From contig JBOZIK010000001.1 in the NCBI GenBank assembly GCA_051453625.1, positions 167,847,545 through 167,911,544 of the forward strand: a DNA stretch of 64,000 nucleotides, read 5' to 3'. The position numbers were made by a program, and so were the translations under genes. This DNA is from Welwitschia mirabilis (taxonomy: Eukaryota > Gnetophyta > Gnetopsida > Welwitschiales). This document shows positions 23,823-36,075 of the stretch, piece by piece (the stretch's first letter is position 1; each line of letters opens with the position of its first letter). Under the pieces are notes generated by a model. The model saw only the letters and a list, made by a program, of their open reading frames with translations, searched no databases and was not told the origin of the DNA.

Positions 23823-24481
23823 ATCTTTTAGAGCTTCATTTAAAATAATAATATGTACATGTGTATGGTAAGGCTATGGTTTACTGAGCAATGAGAAGTG
23901 AGATCTATAATAGGAGTGCAGAGGGATGACAATATAAAACTTATGATTTATACTCAAAACATTGAAACCTGTGCTTGGGTGCACCTTTAATACATGGACA
24001 TACACTCATAAGCTAACCCACCAAATAGGTGTTATGCTCTAGGGTATGATATATATCCCCACTTAAACTAATTTACTCCTTGAAATGGAGATACATAAAT
24101 AGTTTTAAAACACCTAACTACATATTATGAGATTCAAAAAGATTTGGGTGTTGATTTTTAAAAGGAGTAATGATAGTTAAACTAATGAATCCTATTGATT
24201 TTTAAAAGGAGTAATGATAGTCAAACTAATGAATCCTAAGCCACACTCTTTAGGGATGAGAAAGAAACTAATGAGGATATACTAAAGGATGAGTAATCAA
24301 TTAAGAAAAGTCAATTCTTTGAAAAAAGTTATACACTTGACAAATGGTTTATGATCCTTAAGGATTTTTTTTTTTTTAAATAGTTCTTATAAGCAATGGA
24401 CATTTTCTAACTCTCTAATTTTCTTTATAGTTAAAGAATTAAAATAAATGCAAAAAAGGAAGGGATTAAAGCTTGAAAAGT
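23823..24481. other. Unassigned DNA between LTR fragments
   Basis: No gene recognised. It contains the 44-bp tandem duplication at 24151-24238 and a T-rich run near 24366. It ends in a 100-N gap (24482-24581). Confidence 0.5.
24151..24238. repeat. 44-bp perfect-length tandem duplication
   Basis: Two adjacent 44-bp copies (24151-24194 and 24195-24238) start TTGATTTTTAAAAGGAG and differ at one base. Such low divergence in heavily decayed DNA suggests a recent event. Confidence 0.9.
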
Positions 24482-24581
24482 NNNNNNNNNNNNNNNNNNN
24501 NNNNNNNNNNNNNNNNNNNNNNNNNNNNNNNNNNNNNNNNNNNNNNNNNNNNNNNNNNNNNNNNNNNNNNNNNNNNNNNNN

Positions 24582-24609
24582 ATGTTAACACCCCCCCCCC
24601 AAAAAAAAA
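24582..24609 (-). other. LTR start and polypurine tract of unit B
   Basis: On the minus strand T9, G10 and then TGTTAACAT. The G run is the polypurine tract and TGTTAACAT the start of the 3' LTR, most of which lies in the 100-N gap at 24482-24581. The left gap edge is not clearly LTR. Confidence 0.55.
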
Positions 24610-25669
24610 GTTAATTAAAAAATAATTAACATGGAAAAATTATTTAAGGAAAATATTTAAGTATGAAAAATGATGTATTTTTTAAAAAATTTTAATTAAT
24701 TTTTAGAAAATAAGGAATCAAAGTCAAAAAAATTCTTTAAAAATTGATGCCATACACCTTAACCAAAATTGAACTTTATCCTCAAAGTTTAGAAGGATAG
24801 AAAATGTCAATATAGTTTTTGAGAACATGATGGAATACCCTTAGGGAACATTCTTCATAATATCTCCTTTTATTAAAATTAGGAAAAGAGAAAATAAAAA
24901 TCATACAAAATAATGTAAACTAAACTATAATGTATAAGAAATAAAAAGAGAATTGCTAAAAGGTTCATCAGGTGGAAGGTAATCCTATGAAAAATCACTA
25001 AGTGATGAGGTTTAACAAATGATTGTTATGGCTAAAAGGGATAAAGAGAAATGAAAAGTAAAAATTTAAGAGGGTAAAGAGGTAGAAATGGAGAAAAAGT
25101 ACAAATGAAGATGTTGAGGGAAGTGTCAAAATGATATGAAGAGTAGATGAATAAAAATTCATTCAAATTAAAGGCTAAGGATTACTGCATCTTAATTATA
25201 TTCTAAATTGTCTTAGTTCTAGTATGACAAATAAAAGCATTTCATCACAATGAACCCTAGTGTACCATTAAGTATGCTTTCTAATAGAGTAGAAGGGTTA
25301 ATGCATGTGGTGTGGAATGGTAAAATGAATAGAAATGCAACTATTATTATACCATGCATGTTATGAATAAACAAAACTATGAAACTAAAGTAACAACCTA
25401 GAAAAATCTATTTAGTTATGGATCTAAGTCAAAACAAGGTAAGGCATTGATAAAGTAAATTTATGCAATTTAAAGTAGTAAAAAGATCCTAATTAATAAA
25501 TGTTAAAATAAGAAATTCATAAGAATTATCCACTTTAATCTTAGTTTCTTTCCAATCTTACCATTTTATAATTATAAGTGACATCCTTTAAGCAATTGAT
25601 CATATTAAAAATTCAGTGTTATGACACCTCCTTTGAATAGAGTTAAAGATATCATACATAAAGAAGTTA

Positions 25670-25776
25670 GTGCTACATTTCTAGCAAGCCTTTATAGCCC
25701 AAATTCAATTGAACGTACCATAAATAAATCATTAGAAATGCATTACCAATGAACATCTATAGTTTCAATGTAGTTA
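25670..25776 (-). other. Conserved double hairpin, unit B
   Basis: The minus strand has GTTAACTACAT to ATGCAT, then a spacer, then a second element ending ATGTAGCAC. Position and sequence correspond to those in A, E1, E2 and E3. The first CTGCAT is lost to CTACAT. Confidence 0.55.
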
Positions 25777-26199
25777 ACCAAACCTAATAAAACTTGATCA
25801 AAGAATAAAATTATGCCTTTCAAGAAGAGATATTAATTTGTTTTGATTCTACTTCTCATATACATCTTCTCCCACCTTAAAACACATACGAGGGTTCATT
25901 GACTCATTAGGCTAATTAAGAAATATCTTATCCCCATAAATGCTTGAAATAAAGACACATTGTGAAAGTAGAAAATAATCTTTTTCTTTCCTTGATTCCA
26001 AATCAGAGACATTGAATGAATGTAAGCCTTAATAAAAGAACTCAAATATAAAAATGACTTACTATTGAAAAACAAGAATTCACCTAATCTTAATTAAAGA
26101 CATAAAATGAAAAATATTTCTTATTCTATATTATTATGAAAAAGCCACTGCTAAGGATTAGTAAGTCTTATGAATACATAGGATGATGGGTGAGGTGGA

Positions 26200-28080
26200 T
26201 AGCCAGCGAGTCTTATGAAATAATGCCATATTAGAAGTGTGGATAATGAAGTTTAAGATGATGATGGATTATTCTATGTTGAAGGTGGTTTTTAAGGTTT
26301 TCTAAATGAAAAGACTTAAGGCCTTAATTGTATAGGTGAGTAATGCTTGTGTGGTTTTAAGAAAGAGAGACCATCAATCAAAGGTACTTTTAATGTTTAT
26401 AACTTTTTTCCAATATAAATATAGTCTAATAGTAAAATATAATATAAAAGCATACAATAAAACTAAAAATTTTAGACTAAAGGATTTTTTGAGATGATGC
26501 AAGGAAAGTGGCTCAAAAGTGTGAAAGTAAAGGTTAAATGATGGGTCAAAATTTTGTGAAGCATTCTAAACTAGGAGAGACTTCATATAGATTTTTTATA
26601 CATGAATTCATAAAATTAGAAAGTAAATTAACATAATAAATAAATTCATGCATTTTAATTTAGAAATAATCCATTTTATAGCTTATTTATGTCTGCTCAA
26701 CAACTCATGGAAGATAGAATTTTGAAATAAAGATAAATATAAATTGTAAACCACTTAACAAGGTTAATTTTCATTAAGAAAATTATTTAAAAATGGTTCT
26801 AATGCTAAATAAGATTTATCTTTTTCATTGAGGCTTGATTCTTACTTAAAATATAGAGTTGAAGATGAAAAAGTTGGATCATGAAGTTATTGAGGAAAAA
26901 ACAAGGATTTCTCATAGGATGGATCATGTGTAGGATCTTTGCTAGTGTTCTCCTTGTCATTGAAATTGTTAGGGGATCTTTCCTCACATGATTATTCATG
27001 TGATAATGGTTTTAACTCAAAGAAATATTTTTCTTTGATGTTGTCCTTCTCATTGATGTTACTTATTCACTCATCGTCTAGTATATAACTTTCAATGATA
27101 AATCCTTTCTCAAATGGTAAATCATATTTTAATGATTATTCCTAGACATATAAATTTCCTTAAAAGTATAGCATTTATTAAATGATTGTTCACTCTCTAA
27201 TTTGTTTTTAAACTCAAGGTCCTCATGGGCTTTCTCATTGGTTTCTTCTTTACTTCTAAAGGATATCTCTTGGGTATCATCAATCTTACTATTCTTAATC
27301 ATTTCAAAGTTTTTAATATTCCTAAGATTAGGTTTGTGAAATGTAGAAAGATCCTCCTCTTCTTTATGGTTGAGTGTACTAATGATATGAACATTGATCT
27401 AGTTTACATATTAACTACTTTACTCAATTATTTACAATATGGAAGAGTTTTCCTTGTGAATATGATAAAGGTTTTATTTGATTTGCATTTGAGATTCCAT
27501 GAAGGTTTTAAAGATATCTTCTAAGAACCTTAAAGAGGGTAATTGAGTGATGTATTCTAGATTTCTCAAGAAGAAGAAATGTTTTTTTTCATGGTCCATG
27601 GTCATGGATAATTTAAATTTAAATTTCTAAGCATTTCCTTAATGATTCTTCGCATGGAGTAGATGAAGAAGGTTGTTGTAAGTTAGATGGATAAGGATAA
27701 AAGGATGAAAGAGATTGACAATGTGATGAGGAATAAGGGTTATGATGGATAGTGGAAGATACAAGATTAAACTTTTTTTTTCAAAATAAATATTTTTCAA
27801 CTCAAAGGTTATAAAGAGGTTGCTCTATATGTGGATGGGATTCTAAACTTCAAAAATATTCTCAAAAGATTTACCTAATGCTAGAAGGATCTCAAGTTTT
27901 AAAATGGTATGGATTTTTGTATTACATTAAAGGTAGTTTTCTAAAGTTTGCTTAGATCAAATATAATCTCCTATAATTTGTTTAGATTAGACATAGTGAT
28001 GTGAGTTGTAGGGATTCTAGTAAATAGGTACATCTTCAACATTAGGTTCTTGAGTTGGAAACATATTTTCATATTCAAGG
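26200..28080 (-). pseudogene. Conserved unknown ORF relic, unit B
   Basis: The minus strand, with stops, begins near 28080 (EPNVEDVPIY, then NPYNSHHY) and continues with a Tyr/Pro/Ser-rich head (NPYSSSHCQSLSSFYPYPSN near 27600-27750). It reaches a helix-like CEESLRKCLE and then an acidic region (27225-27524) with KEEEDLSTF, KIDDTQEISFRSKEE and HEDLEFKN. These align with E2 (EENLLTF, SKPFPLRNEEE, EDLEYR) and E3 (EENLSTFYE). Near 26620-26280 NSCIKNLYE and LKPHKHY match the C-terminal blocks. It belongs to the same protein family as E2 and E3. Confidence 0.55.
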
Positions 28081-28872
28081 AATATTTCATATAGTCTTCC
28101 AAAAGGATCATGTGTCCAACTCACTTCTAGTTTTAGAAAATAGTCAATAAAATTCATGATAGGATTATGTTTTCATAACTTTTTGAGGATTAAGAGCTGA
28201 TCTAATATCAAAAATGATTCATTAGATAAAATAAATGTTATATGTAGAGTTTAAAGGTAATCTAAGCAAAAAATCTAGCAATACTAGTTAGGTATACTAG
28301 TGGTGCTAGTTATTTAAAGAAAAATGGCTTGAAAAAAGAGTAAGGTTATGTTTGAGATTGCACAAAATATTTTACTTTGCAATAAAAATAAATTTGAATA
28401 ATACTTACAAAAAAAATATAAAATAAATCTTTTTATTTTTATAATTTTAATAGAAAAACTAAACCCCAGTAAAAATAGAAGCTAACAATAAAAAAGAAAA
28501 ATTACTAAGATGAAATAAAACACAAAATCAAAAAGAGTTTTATGTTAGTTTTTTGCATTTTTCAATCTATTTTTTGGTTGCAACCTACCAAAAAAAACTC
28601 AGTAGAGCTACAACATAAAATAGCCAACATGGAAATAAGTTTTAGATTAGAATGGAAAAATTAATAAAACTATGAAAAGAACTAGTTTAGATTTTATTGA
28701 AAATGAACTAGTACCTACCACTAGAAAGAAAATAAAATGAAAGAAAACAAAAAGGACCATTTCAACTATCACCAAAAGCAACTGATACCAATCACTAAAA
28801 AACTTAAAAACTAAACTAAAAAATTGCAAGAAAGAAAAATTATGCTACTTATGAAAAGATACCATGCCATTT

Positions 28873-28893
28873 TCCATGGCAATGATGCCAAAA
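28873..28893 (-). other. tRNA-Asp-type primer binding site, unit B
   Basis: The minus strand reads TTTTGGCATCATTGCCATGGA beside the LTR. The intact plant form is TTTTGGCGCCGTTGCCGGGGA. Most changes are G to A or C to T. Confidence 0.75.
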
Positions 28894-28895
28894 TA

Positions 28896-30450
28896 TGTTC
28901 ACCAAAATTTATTTATTGTAGTATAAAGGTGAACATCAATAAAATAATCTAGGCAAGTAGCTAATATCATTCTTTCATAGGGATAAATTAAGGTAGGACT
29001 AGATAAAGGTAACATAACATTTCCTAAGCTACAAGAAATTAAAACAAAAATAAAAGCAAATTTAGTGATGATTCTAAACTTGGTTGGTAAAGTAGGGATG
29101 TGAACTGACTCTAGAAGACTAGCTTAAATCATCCAACCTACAAAATGTTTAATTCAACAATATCTTGAAACTTTCTAAAATAATCCTAAAATTGTTAAAT
29201 CACTTTAAAGCTTAAGTTGTGATGACATAATTTATTTACCACATGAGTGGTAGCGAATTACTTAATCGCTCTAATCCTTCATAGCCATTCATAAGCATGG
29301 AAAGTATGAACTACTATGCATGAAATCCATCAAATGGTAGCGACAACAAATCTCATAACTAATCTTAATAGACTCACTTAGTAAATGAAAGAACCTAATA
29401 ATGTAGTTTCACTTAAACATTAAAATATGATGTTACGCATATTAAAAATAAAAAATAAATAACTACCATTCATAAGAGATTAAAATTACATTACATCAGA
29501 GGATGGAAGCAAAGTAAGTATAAACTCCTCAAATCTAGCCTCAAAGCTAGCTCATGACATGTATGCTTAATATTCTAATGGTTCCATCTATTTTTCACTA
29601 GCTAAAGTTATTTACAAATGAGAAAGAAGGCCATTTTGTAAGCAAGTATGGGGTACATAAGTTGGAAGCCTTTGGTTTCTAGTGGTATGTGGGTAGTTGC
29701 AATGTTTGTCATGTAGCTCTAGGTAGAGTTTTCAACTTCTTGTATTAGGTAAAAACTTCACCATATAGCATTTTGTAGAAGCTTCATCTTATAGTATTAG
29801 ATAGGATGGTTTAGATTCCTTATCCTATAGTGTTAGGTGGAATCTTCATCCTAGAGTATTAGGTGGAGTGGTTAAGAGTCCTTATCTTATGGCATTAGGT
29901 GGAATCTTCATCATGTAGCATTAGGTAGAGGTTGCCATGATGAGTTAAAAATTAGTCCTTTGGAGTCAAATTCCTTCATGGTGCTATTTCTACATGTCTT
30001 CAGTGTCACTCCATGTGTCACTACCATATGTCTTCTAACACTACCACCACATGTCACCGCCATGTGTCGCTTATGCTAGTACCATGTTTCATTAAATATG
30101 AAGGTTGCTTTAAATGAGATAACTAATTAATCCCATGATTACAATTTTATTACTGTGTTATGATGTTTCTATAACATAGCTTTAGATGCACTTTAATTCA
30201 AAGGATCAGTAGCCTTAGTGACCTAGATAATGGCATTAAATTTTTCTATTGGATGAACTTCATTTTTTAATGTATTATTTAGAAAGTAATACTCAATCTA
30301 AATTTGTCATGGGAAAGGGAATAAGTTCAAAAATAATGTTAAAAATGGCAAAAGACATAATTTTATGATAAAATATCTATTTTAAGATCTTTGACTAAGC
30401 CAAATTGGCTGAATATACTTGGTCTAAATGTCAATTCTTGAATGTTAATA
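28896..30450 (-). repeat. Array A/B right LTR (5' LTR of B)
   Basis: About 1555 bp, homologous to 14447-16003 along its length. It includes the U5 motif CATTCTTTCATAGGG and U3 repeats (29760-29940) of the TAGCATTAGGTGGA type. LINE RT sequence resumes directly to the right. Confidence 0.8.
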
Positions 30451-30613
30451 GGAACCCTCATTACTCTTATTACCAAATCAGAAGATGTAGATAGTCCATA
30501 AGATTACATACCTATTATTTTATGTAATGTCTTTTATAAGACTTATACTAAAATTATGGCTCAATATCTACAAACTTTACTTTATAATATGATCTTATCC
30601 TCCTGATCTAGAT
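30451..30613 (+). pseudogene. LINE RT relic, before the gap
   Basis: The plus strand reads, with one shift, LITKSEDVDSP, then DY and PIILCNVFYKTYTKIMAQYL, ending LSS and SR. This is RT blocks 1-2 of plant L1 (LIPKxxxP, DFRPISLCNVxYKIxxKxLAxRL, then IISxxQSAF). It joins the reading left at 14446. Confidence 0.8.
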
Positions 30614-31420
30614 NNNNNNNNNNNNNNNNNNNNNNNNNNNNNNNNNNNNNNNNNNNNNNNNNNNNNNNNNNNNNNNNNNNNNNNNNNNNNNNNNNNNNNN
30701 NNNNNNNNNNNNNNNNNNNNNNNNNNNNNNNNNNNNNNNNNNNNNNNNNNNNNNNNNNNNNNNNNNNNNNNNNNNNNNNNNNNNNNNNNNNNNNNNNNNN
30801 NNNNNNNNNNNNNNNNNNNNNNNNNNNNNNNNNNNNNNNNNNNNNNNNNNNNNNNNNNNNNNNNNNNNNNNNNNNNNNNNNNNNNNNNNNNNNNNNNNNN
30901 NNNNNNNNNNNNNNNNNNNNNNNNNNNNNNNNNNNNNNNNNNNNNNNNNNNNNNNNNNNNNNNNNNNNNNNNNNNNNNNNNNNNNNNNNNNNNNNNNNNN
31001 NNNNNNNNNNNNNNNNNNNNNNNNNNNNNNNNNNNNNNNNNNNNNNNNNNNNNNNNNNNNNNNNNNNNNNNNNNNNNNNNNNNNNNNNNNNNNNNNNNNN
31101 NNNNNNNNNNNNNNNNNNNNNNNNNNNNNNNNNNNNNNNNNNNNNNNNNNNNNNNNNNNNNNNNNNNNNNNNNNNNNNNNNNNNNNNNNNNNNNNNNNNN
31201 NNNNNNNNNNNNNNNNNNNNNNNNNNNNNNNNNNNNNNNNNNNNNNNNNNNNNNNNNNNNNNNNNNNNNNNNNNNNNNNNNNNNNNNNNNNNNNNNNNNN
31301 NNNNNNNNNNNNNNNNNNNNNNNNNNNNNNNNNNNNNNNNNNNNNNNNNNNNNNNNNNNNNNNNNNNNNNNNNNNNNNNNNNNNNNNNNNNNNNNNNNNN
31401 NNNNNNNNNNNNNNNNNNNN
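30614..31420. other. Assembly gap (807 N) inside LINE RT
   Basis: LINE sequence stops in the QSAF region and resumes at a segment reading NFHHKKEKPIMFFNI. In L1 RTs these lie only about 25 residues apart, so a gap of 807 is far longer than the LINE needs. Confidence 0.95.
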
Positions 31421-34111
31421 TATAATTTCATCATAAGAAGGAAAAACCTATAATGTTTTTCAATATAAACATTGTTATAGCATTTGACATAGTTCAATGG
31501 ATAAACGTTGACTATATTTTTATAGAAGCATGACTTTCACATGTCACTTAAGAAACTCATCCACTTTTGCATTTTTATGCCAACATTTTTAGTATTGATA
31601 AATGGTGAACTCTTTGGATATATTCAAAGTAGCACTGACCTTTATCAAGATAACCCCTTATCTCCTTGTCTTTTTGTTTTAGTCATGTATTTGTTGTTCT
31701 ACTTATGCAACACAAAATTACTACCATAATGTTGGTCCTAGTATTTTCCATCATCTACTTTGTAGATGATGCATTTTTATGTCTTGATTCTAGTCTTCTA
31801 GTGTCTTGCTAACTTGTAATATCTTAGATGTTTTTAGGATTTTTTTAGGTTTGGCTATTAATTTATAGAAACCTAAAATCTTCATGATTAGCATTCTAGA
31901 GTAAAAATAAATATTTTGAAAGTATTATAATGTTTTCAAGCAAATTTTACAAATGCTTATTTAGGTCTTCCATTTCACTTAGAATAGATTTTAGATAATA
32001 TTTGGCCTCCATTATCAGGAACCTTACAGTTTGTTTGACTCAAGGGCCTAATAAATTTATTTCTAGTGCAAGCAAAATTATTCTAACTAAATCTTGCTTA
32101 ATAATCATGAACATCTCTCCTAGTAGTTGTTTTCCTATCTTTAACAAATTCATTAGTATCATTGACAATCTAATTAGGAACTTTATTTGGTCAAGTGGGA
32201 AATCCCAAAAAAGGCTCCATCTTATCAATTTTGATTAAATAGTAATGTCTAAGACAGCTAGAGTTTTTGATATTAGGAAAATTATAGACATAATTAAATT
32301 CATCCTTAAAAAACATTACTATAGGTACTACGCACATATAAATGTCCCTTGGATCAATTTTTTTAAAGAATATTTAAAGGAGAGGTACTCCATTTTTTGA
32401 GGCATATTATTTTCTTCATTAAATAGATATGTTCATAACTTATATATGAACTATATTCTTTTCATTTAAAATGGTAAGATAAGTATCTCTAAAAATTATT
32501 ACAATTTATTTAATTTTAGAAGGAATTATGGAAGTTAAAATCCTAAAGAAAATCAAAACATTCTAGCGGTATATGATAAAAGGCTATATTTCGATAGTTG
32601 ATAAGCTCATCTAGAGAATTATTAGAATTGATCAGACTGCCCTATATGCCATGAGAATAATGAAACTCAATACCATATTTATTTCCTATTCTTTCATAAA
32701 GATATTTGTAGTGCTCTTTAATACCATACCTTCATCGGACTTTAGTTTGAATGATTTCAACCAATTCAAGAAGAAAAATAACATCATCATATGCTTCTAG
32801 CTTTTATGAAAATATAGATGCCATATTATGTTTTAAATAAAATTTTCTCTCCTAAATTTAAAATTCAAAATTAAAGATAGATTAGAGAACTACTTGAAAT
32901 CTAAGGTAATAAAAGAGCATAGTTAAAGCCTACAAACATAGATGCAGAATTTAATTTACAAATAGAACCATAGCTGAAAGCATCTAAATTATGCTAAAAG
33001 GACTTAGAATCATTTGAAACATTCCATAAGAGTACTATTAATGTACAAGAAGATATGAATAAAGCTTTACACATACATCCTATAAGACATAATGTGCTTT
33101 TGGATCATGAGAAAACTTGGGAGACTTTTTAACTAGCATAATTGAGTTCTTATGTGTTAATCTTAAGAGAACATGACCCAGAGCTATTAAAGAAATTTTT
33201 TAAGAACTAAAATGGAAGATCTTTAGGAATAGATAATACCACCATTTTTTAATATCCCCTTAATTAGTAATTCTGTTCATGTAGGCCCTCAAGGAATAGA
33301 GCTTAAAAAGGAGCTTTCAAAGCCTCTATTATGCTATAGTTTGAAAGCTTGATTAGTAAATCTCTCAATAAAAGAAAAGGTATATATAGAAAGAAATATT
33401 TTTCAAAATACTTTAATTCTTAGGTAGCTTTAATCATGAAATATTTCACTTTTAAGGGTTATTTTAGTAAGATCAATGAATTTCACTTTTATGTCTTGGT
33501 AGCTATGTTGGAAGAATTCCAAATAAGTCTTCCATTTTTTCTCTTAGACTTGTTACATTACTCATTAGAAAGTTGTAACTTAAGACACGAAGGGCTAATA
33601 TAGTTGTTCTATCAAAGGAAACTTCAAATAGACGTAGGAATTTTAGCTTGGTAGGGCATTCCTAGGGAAACTTTTCAAAAGCCATTGGTATGAGAGGCTA
33701 TAAAGTATGTAGAAAGTGATGAGGAGAGTAGCCTTCCCATGCCATGGGGTGTACTACTAACATACAAAAAAAGTAGAAATAGATCATCAGAGGAGGTAGA
33801 AAAACAAAAATAATAGGATGAAGAAGCTAAATAAGTAAAACCTATGAATGTTTTTCCCCCAACCCAAATTCTCCCTCCCAATTTGATCCTAATGTATATT
33901 GTTTTATTATAAATTCTTTGGGTTATATCAGCTTGAAGCTAATTTCTAATTGAAACTAAGAGAAGAACTTAACTACATTAGATTTTAATGTATAAGGGTT
34001 TGAGTACTAGCATGACTTCTACAAGGCCTAGGAAAAAAGCTATTAAGCTATCATATGATCTTTCTGAACTTTGGTTTTTTAAATACAATTACCCTTTCTT
34101 AAAAAAAAAAA
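31421..34111 (+). pseudogene. LINE RT core, zinc knuckle and 3' end
   Basis: In order on the plus strand: HHKKEKPIMFFNI and AFDIVQW (RT block A, near 31440-31500), LINGELFGYIQSS then DNPLSP (31600-31670, canonical GLRQGDPLSP), and IIYFVDDAF (31750-31775, the YADD catalytic box). The thumb region follows, then FIWSSGKSQKRLHLINFD (32180-32238) and RYYAHINVPWI (near 32330). The zf-RVT knuckle CPICHENNETQYHIYF is at 32639-32690. Further open sequence to about 33660 is not clearly identified. The element ends in AATACAATTACCCTTTCTT and an 11-A tail (34101-34111). It carries many stops and shifts and is dead. The adjacent ORFs at 31541-31729 and 32002-32238 are pieces of it. Confidence 0.85.
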
Positions 34112-34702
34112 GATTTTTTTTAGATTTAGAGTAAAGACAAAAAATTATAAATGGAGACAAAATTGAAATATTTATACATTAAAAATGATGGTAAATAATT
34201 TTGTTTTAAATTTAATTTTTTTTCTATAAACATAGAAGAACCTATAGGCAAAGGGTCAAATCCTCAATTAAATGAAGGTCTTAAGGATTTATATAGAATA
34301 TTGATGGATAAGAATATATGTTTTCTTAATAGCTTTAAATTAGAGTATAGAAACTAAATGTATTCTTAGTGGTTCTAGGTTAGGGTAGAAATTACAAAAT
34401 TAAGTGGTATTAACTACTTGCTATCTAATCAATTATTATTCATGTTATAGTTTTGATGGTAAAATAATTGTAGAGGTTTAGTATGATGATTATGTAGCAT
34501 TATAAAATTTTATTTAGTGGAGATACATTATTAGGATATGAAGCTTTAGAGACTAATAACACCTTGGAAGATCTTAAATATTTCTAAAAGTAATAATTAG
34601 TTGAAGGATTGCCTATCCTCTAATTAATATAGTTTTTAAATCTTTGCTTCATACATACAAGAAACTCCTCTATCTTCTTAAGGGTAACTCCTTTAGTGAC
34701 AC
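34112..34702. other. Unassigned spacer between LINE tail and E array
   Basis: AT-rich DNA with no gene or repeat I recognise. Confidence 0.5.
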
Positions 34703-36053
34703 TACTAACATGCAAAAATTCACATTGTGATCAAGTTATTTAATCAATTTAGTTTAATATAAGATATTAAAATACCAAGGCATTTTGAAATTGTGTATTC
34801 CCCTGCTTTTTAATATTATTTATGCACTTATCATCTTCTCATGACATTTTTAGAATATTTACTGAATTCTAGAGAATGTACTAAAAAATTAATATTGTTT
34901 AGCCTAAAATGCTAGTGTCACCATCCATATCACTAATGCCACTGTCCTTCTAAGAAGAATAGTTTAATTCGTACATTTTAGACTTGTCATGGAAAAATAA
35001 GTTGAATGCAATTAGGGGCTTAATCAAGTTTCACATTAGAAATATTTGGCATCTTCAATGACCCATGGTAGTAACATGAATGACATGTAGCAGTGACATT
35101 TGGTAGTTTTAAATAAGATGATATGGGAAACACATGATAATATTATTAGTTGATAAAAGCATCAAAATCTAAAAGCCATGTGTTAAACTCATCATGACGA
35201 TTCTCACCCAATGCAAGAGGATAAATATCCTACTTAACACTACATTACAAACTTTACAATCCTCCATCTAATGTTATAAGCCAATGACTTCCAACCATCT
35301 CCCACCTCATGCTTACCTATCAAATGATCTTAAGCCCTCATTGTTAATATTCTTTAATTGGCAAAGTAGTAAAAACTCTTAGAGCATCATAGTTGACATG
35401 GCCTTCTAAGAATCTTCTTTGGGAGTAAACTTGTTTTAAGGATAGTTTGAGGATTTTATACTATCATATTCTTCTTCCATTAAGTGTTTTTTATTAATAT
35501 AAAGTATTTATTCTCTTTTGATTTTAAGTTGTAAATAACGCTGTACTTTTAGTATTTAAGAAAAAACTATACTATCAAGTTAAATTATTACCTAAGTGAA
35601 TTTTATATTTAGTTGACTTAAGCCTTTTTTGTTTGATGGATTTTGAGTATTTTAAAGTATTTACTTTTCATACTTATTAAAAGGCTATAAAGAAGCAACT
35701 AACTATTAAGTTTACTAATCCTCATATGATAAATGAAATTATGTTACCATTACCTAAGCCATCACTACTTTATAGTTTAACCATGTTTTAGTAATTCACA
35801 TGATATCTTTGGATTGAAAGATTGCTAGAGGATAACCTGAGTTAAATCATGGAGTTTGTTTGTTTAACTACCTATCTAATTTATCTTTCAACACTACTTT
35901 CTAAACTCTCTATTTTTCTCCTTTATTTCATTATAATTGCAAGATAAGTAAAATTATATGTAATCTTTGATAGGATACCATAATTATTCCTATGAAAGAG
36001 TGATACTAGATTCTTATTTAGTTTATTTTTTATGATTGTACTACATATACACA
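34703..36053 (+). repeat. E array LTR1
   Basis: Starts TACTAACATGCAAAAATTCAC, which aligns to TGTTTACATGCCAAAATTGAC of LTR2, and ends ATATACACA before the primer site. The GATACTAGATTC motif and the U3 repeats (35200-35330, ATGCAAGAGG and AATGTTATAAGCC) match the other copies. It is the most decayed LTR of the array. Confidence 0.65.
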
Positions 36054-36056
36054 GAT

Positions 36057-36075
36057 GTTGATATTACTATTGGGA
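36057..36075 (+). other. Decayed primer binding site, unit E1
   Basis: GTTGATATTACTATTGGGA directly after LTR1. It corresponds to the tRNA-Asp-type TTGGCGCCATTGCCGGGGA, with mostly C to T and G to A changes. Confidence 0.6.

Larger units (their letters stand above)
24610..28872 (-). mobile_element. Unit B internal region
   Basis: From right to left on the minus strand: primer site, a leader with the ACTAGTxCC repeats also seen in E2 and E3 (28690-28760 versus 47455-47500), the conserved ORF (26200-28080), the double hairpin (25670-25776) and non-coding DNA to the polypurine tract. No PR, RT or INT motif is visible. The ORFs at 27225-27524 (+) and 28647-28829 (-) are not independent genes. 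Confidence 0.6.
14447..30450 (-). mobile_element. Ty3/gypsy array A/B: three LTRs, two internal units
   Basis: A 16-kb minus-strand array. The outer LTRs (14447-16003 and 28896-30450) are nearly equal in length and homologous. A middle LTR is recognisable in pieces (18857 onward, 23725-23822, and its last bases 24582-24590). Unit A is 16004-18835 and unit B is 24591-28893, and the two internal regions align at their 3' parts (16050-17700 with 24620-26400). A polypurine tract and a primer site bracket B. The array interrupts the LINE RT. I see no clean target duplication, and the ends may be off by about 10 bp. Confidence 0.7.

Noticed and set aside
27225-27524. Plus-strand 99-residue ORF
   Set aside because: Antisense to the acidic block of the unit B ORF, which has homologues in E2 and E3.
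30595-31497. 300-residue minus-strand ORF
   Set aside because: Almost entirely N. The few real codons are antisense to the LINE RT.
32040-32228. Minus-strand 62-residue ORF
   Set aside because: Antisense to the LINE segment with FIWSSGKSQKRLHLINFD.
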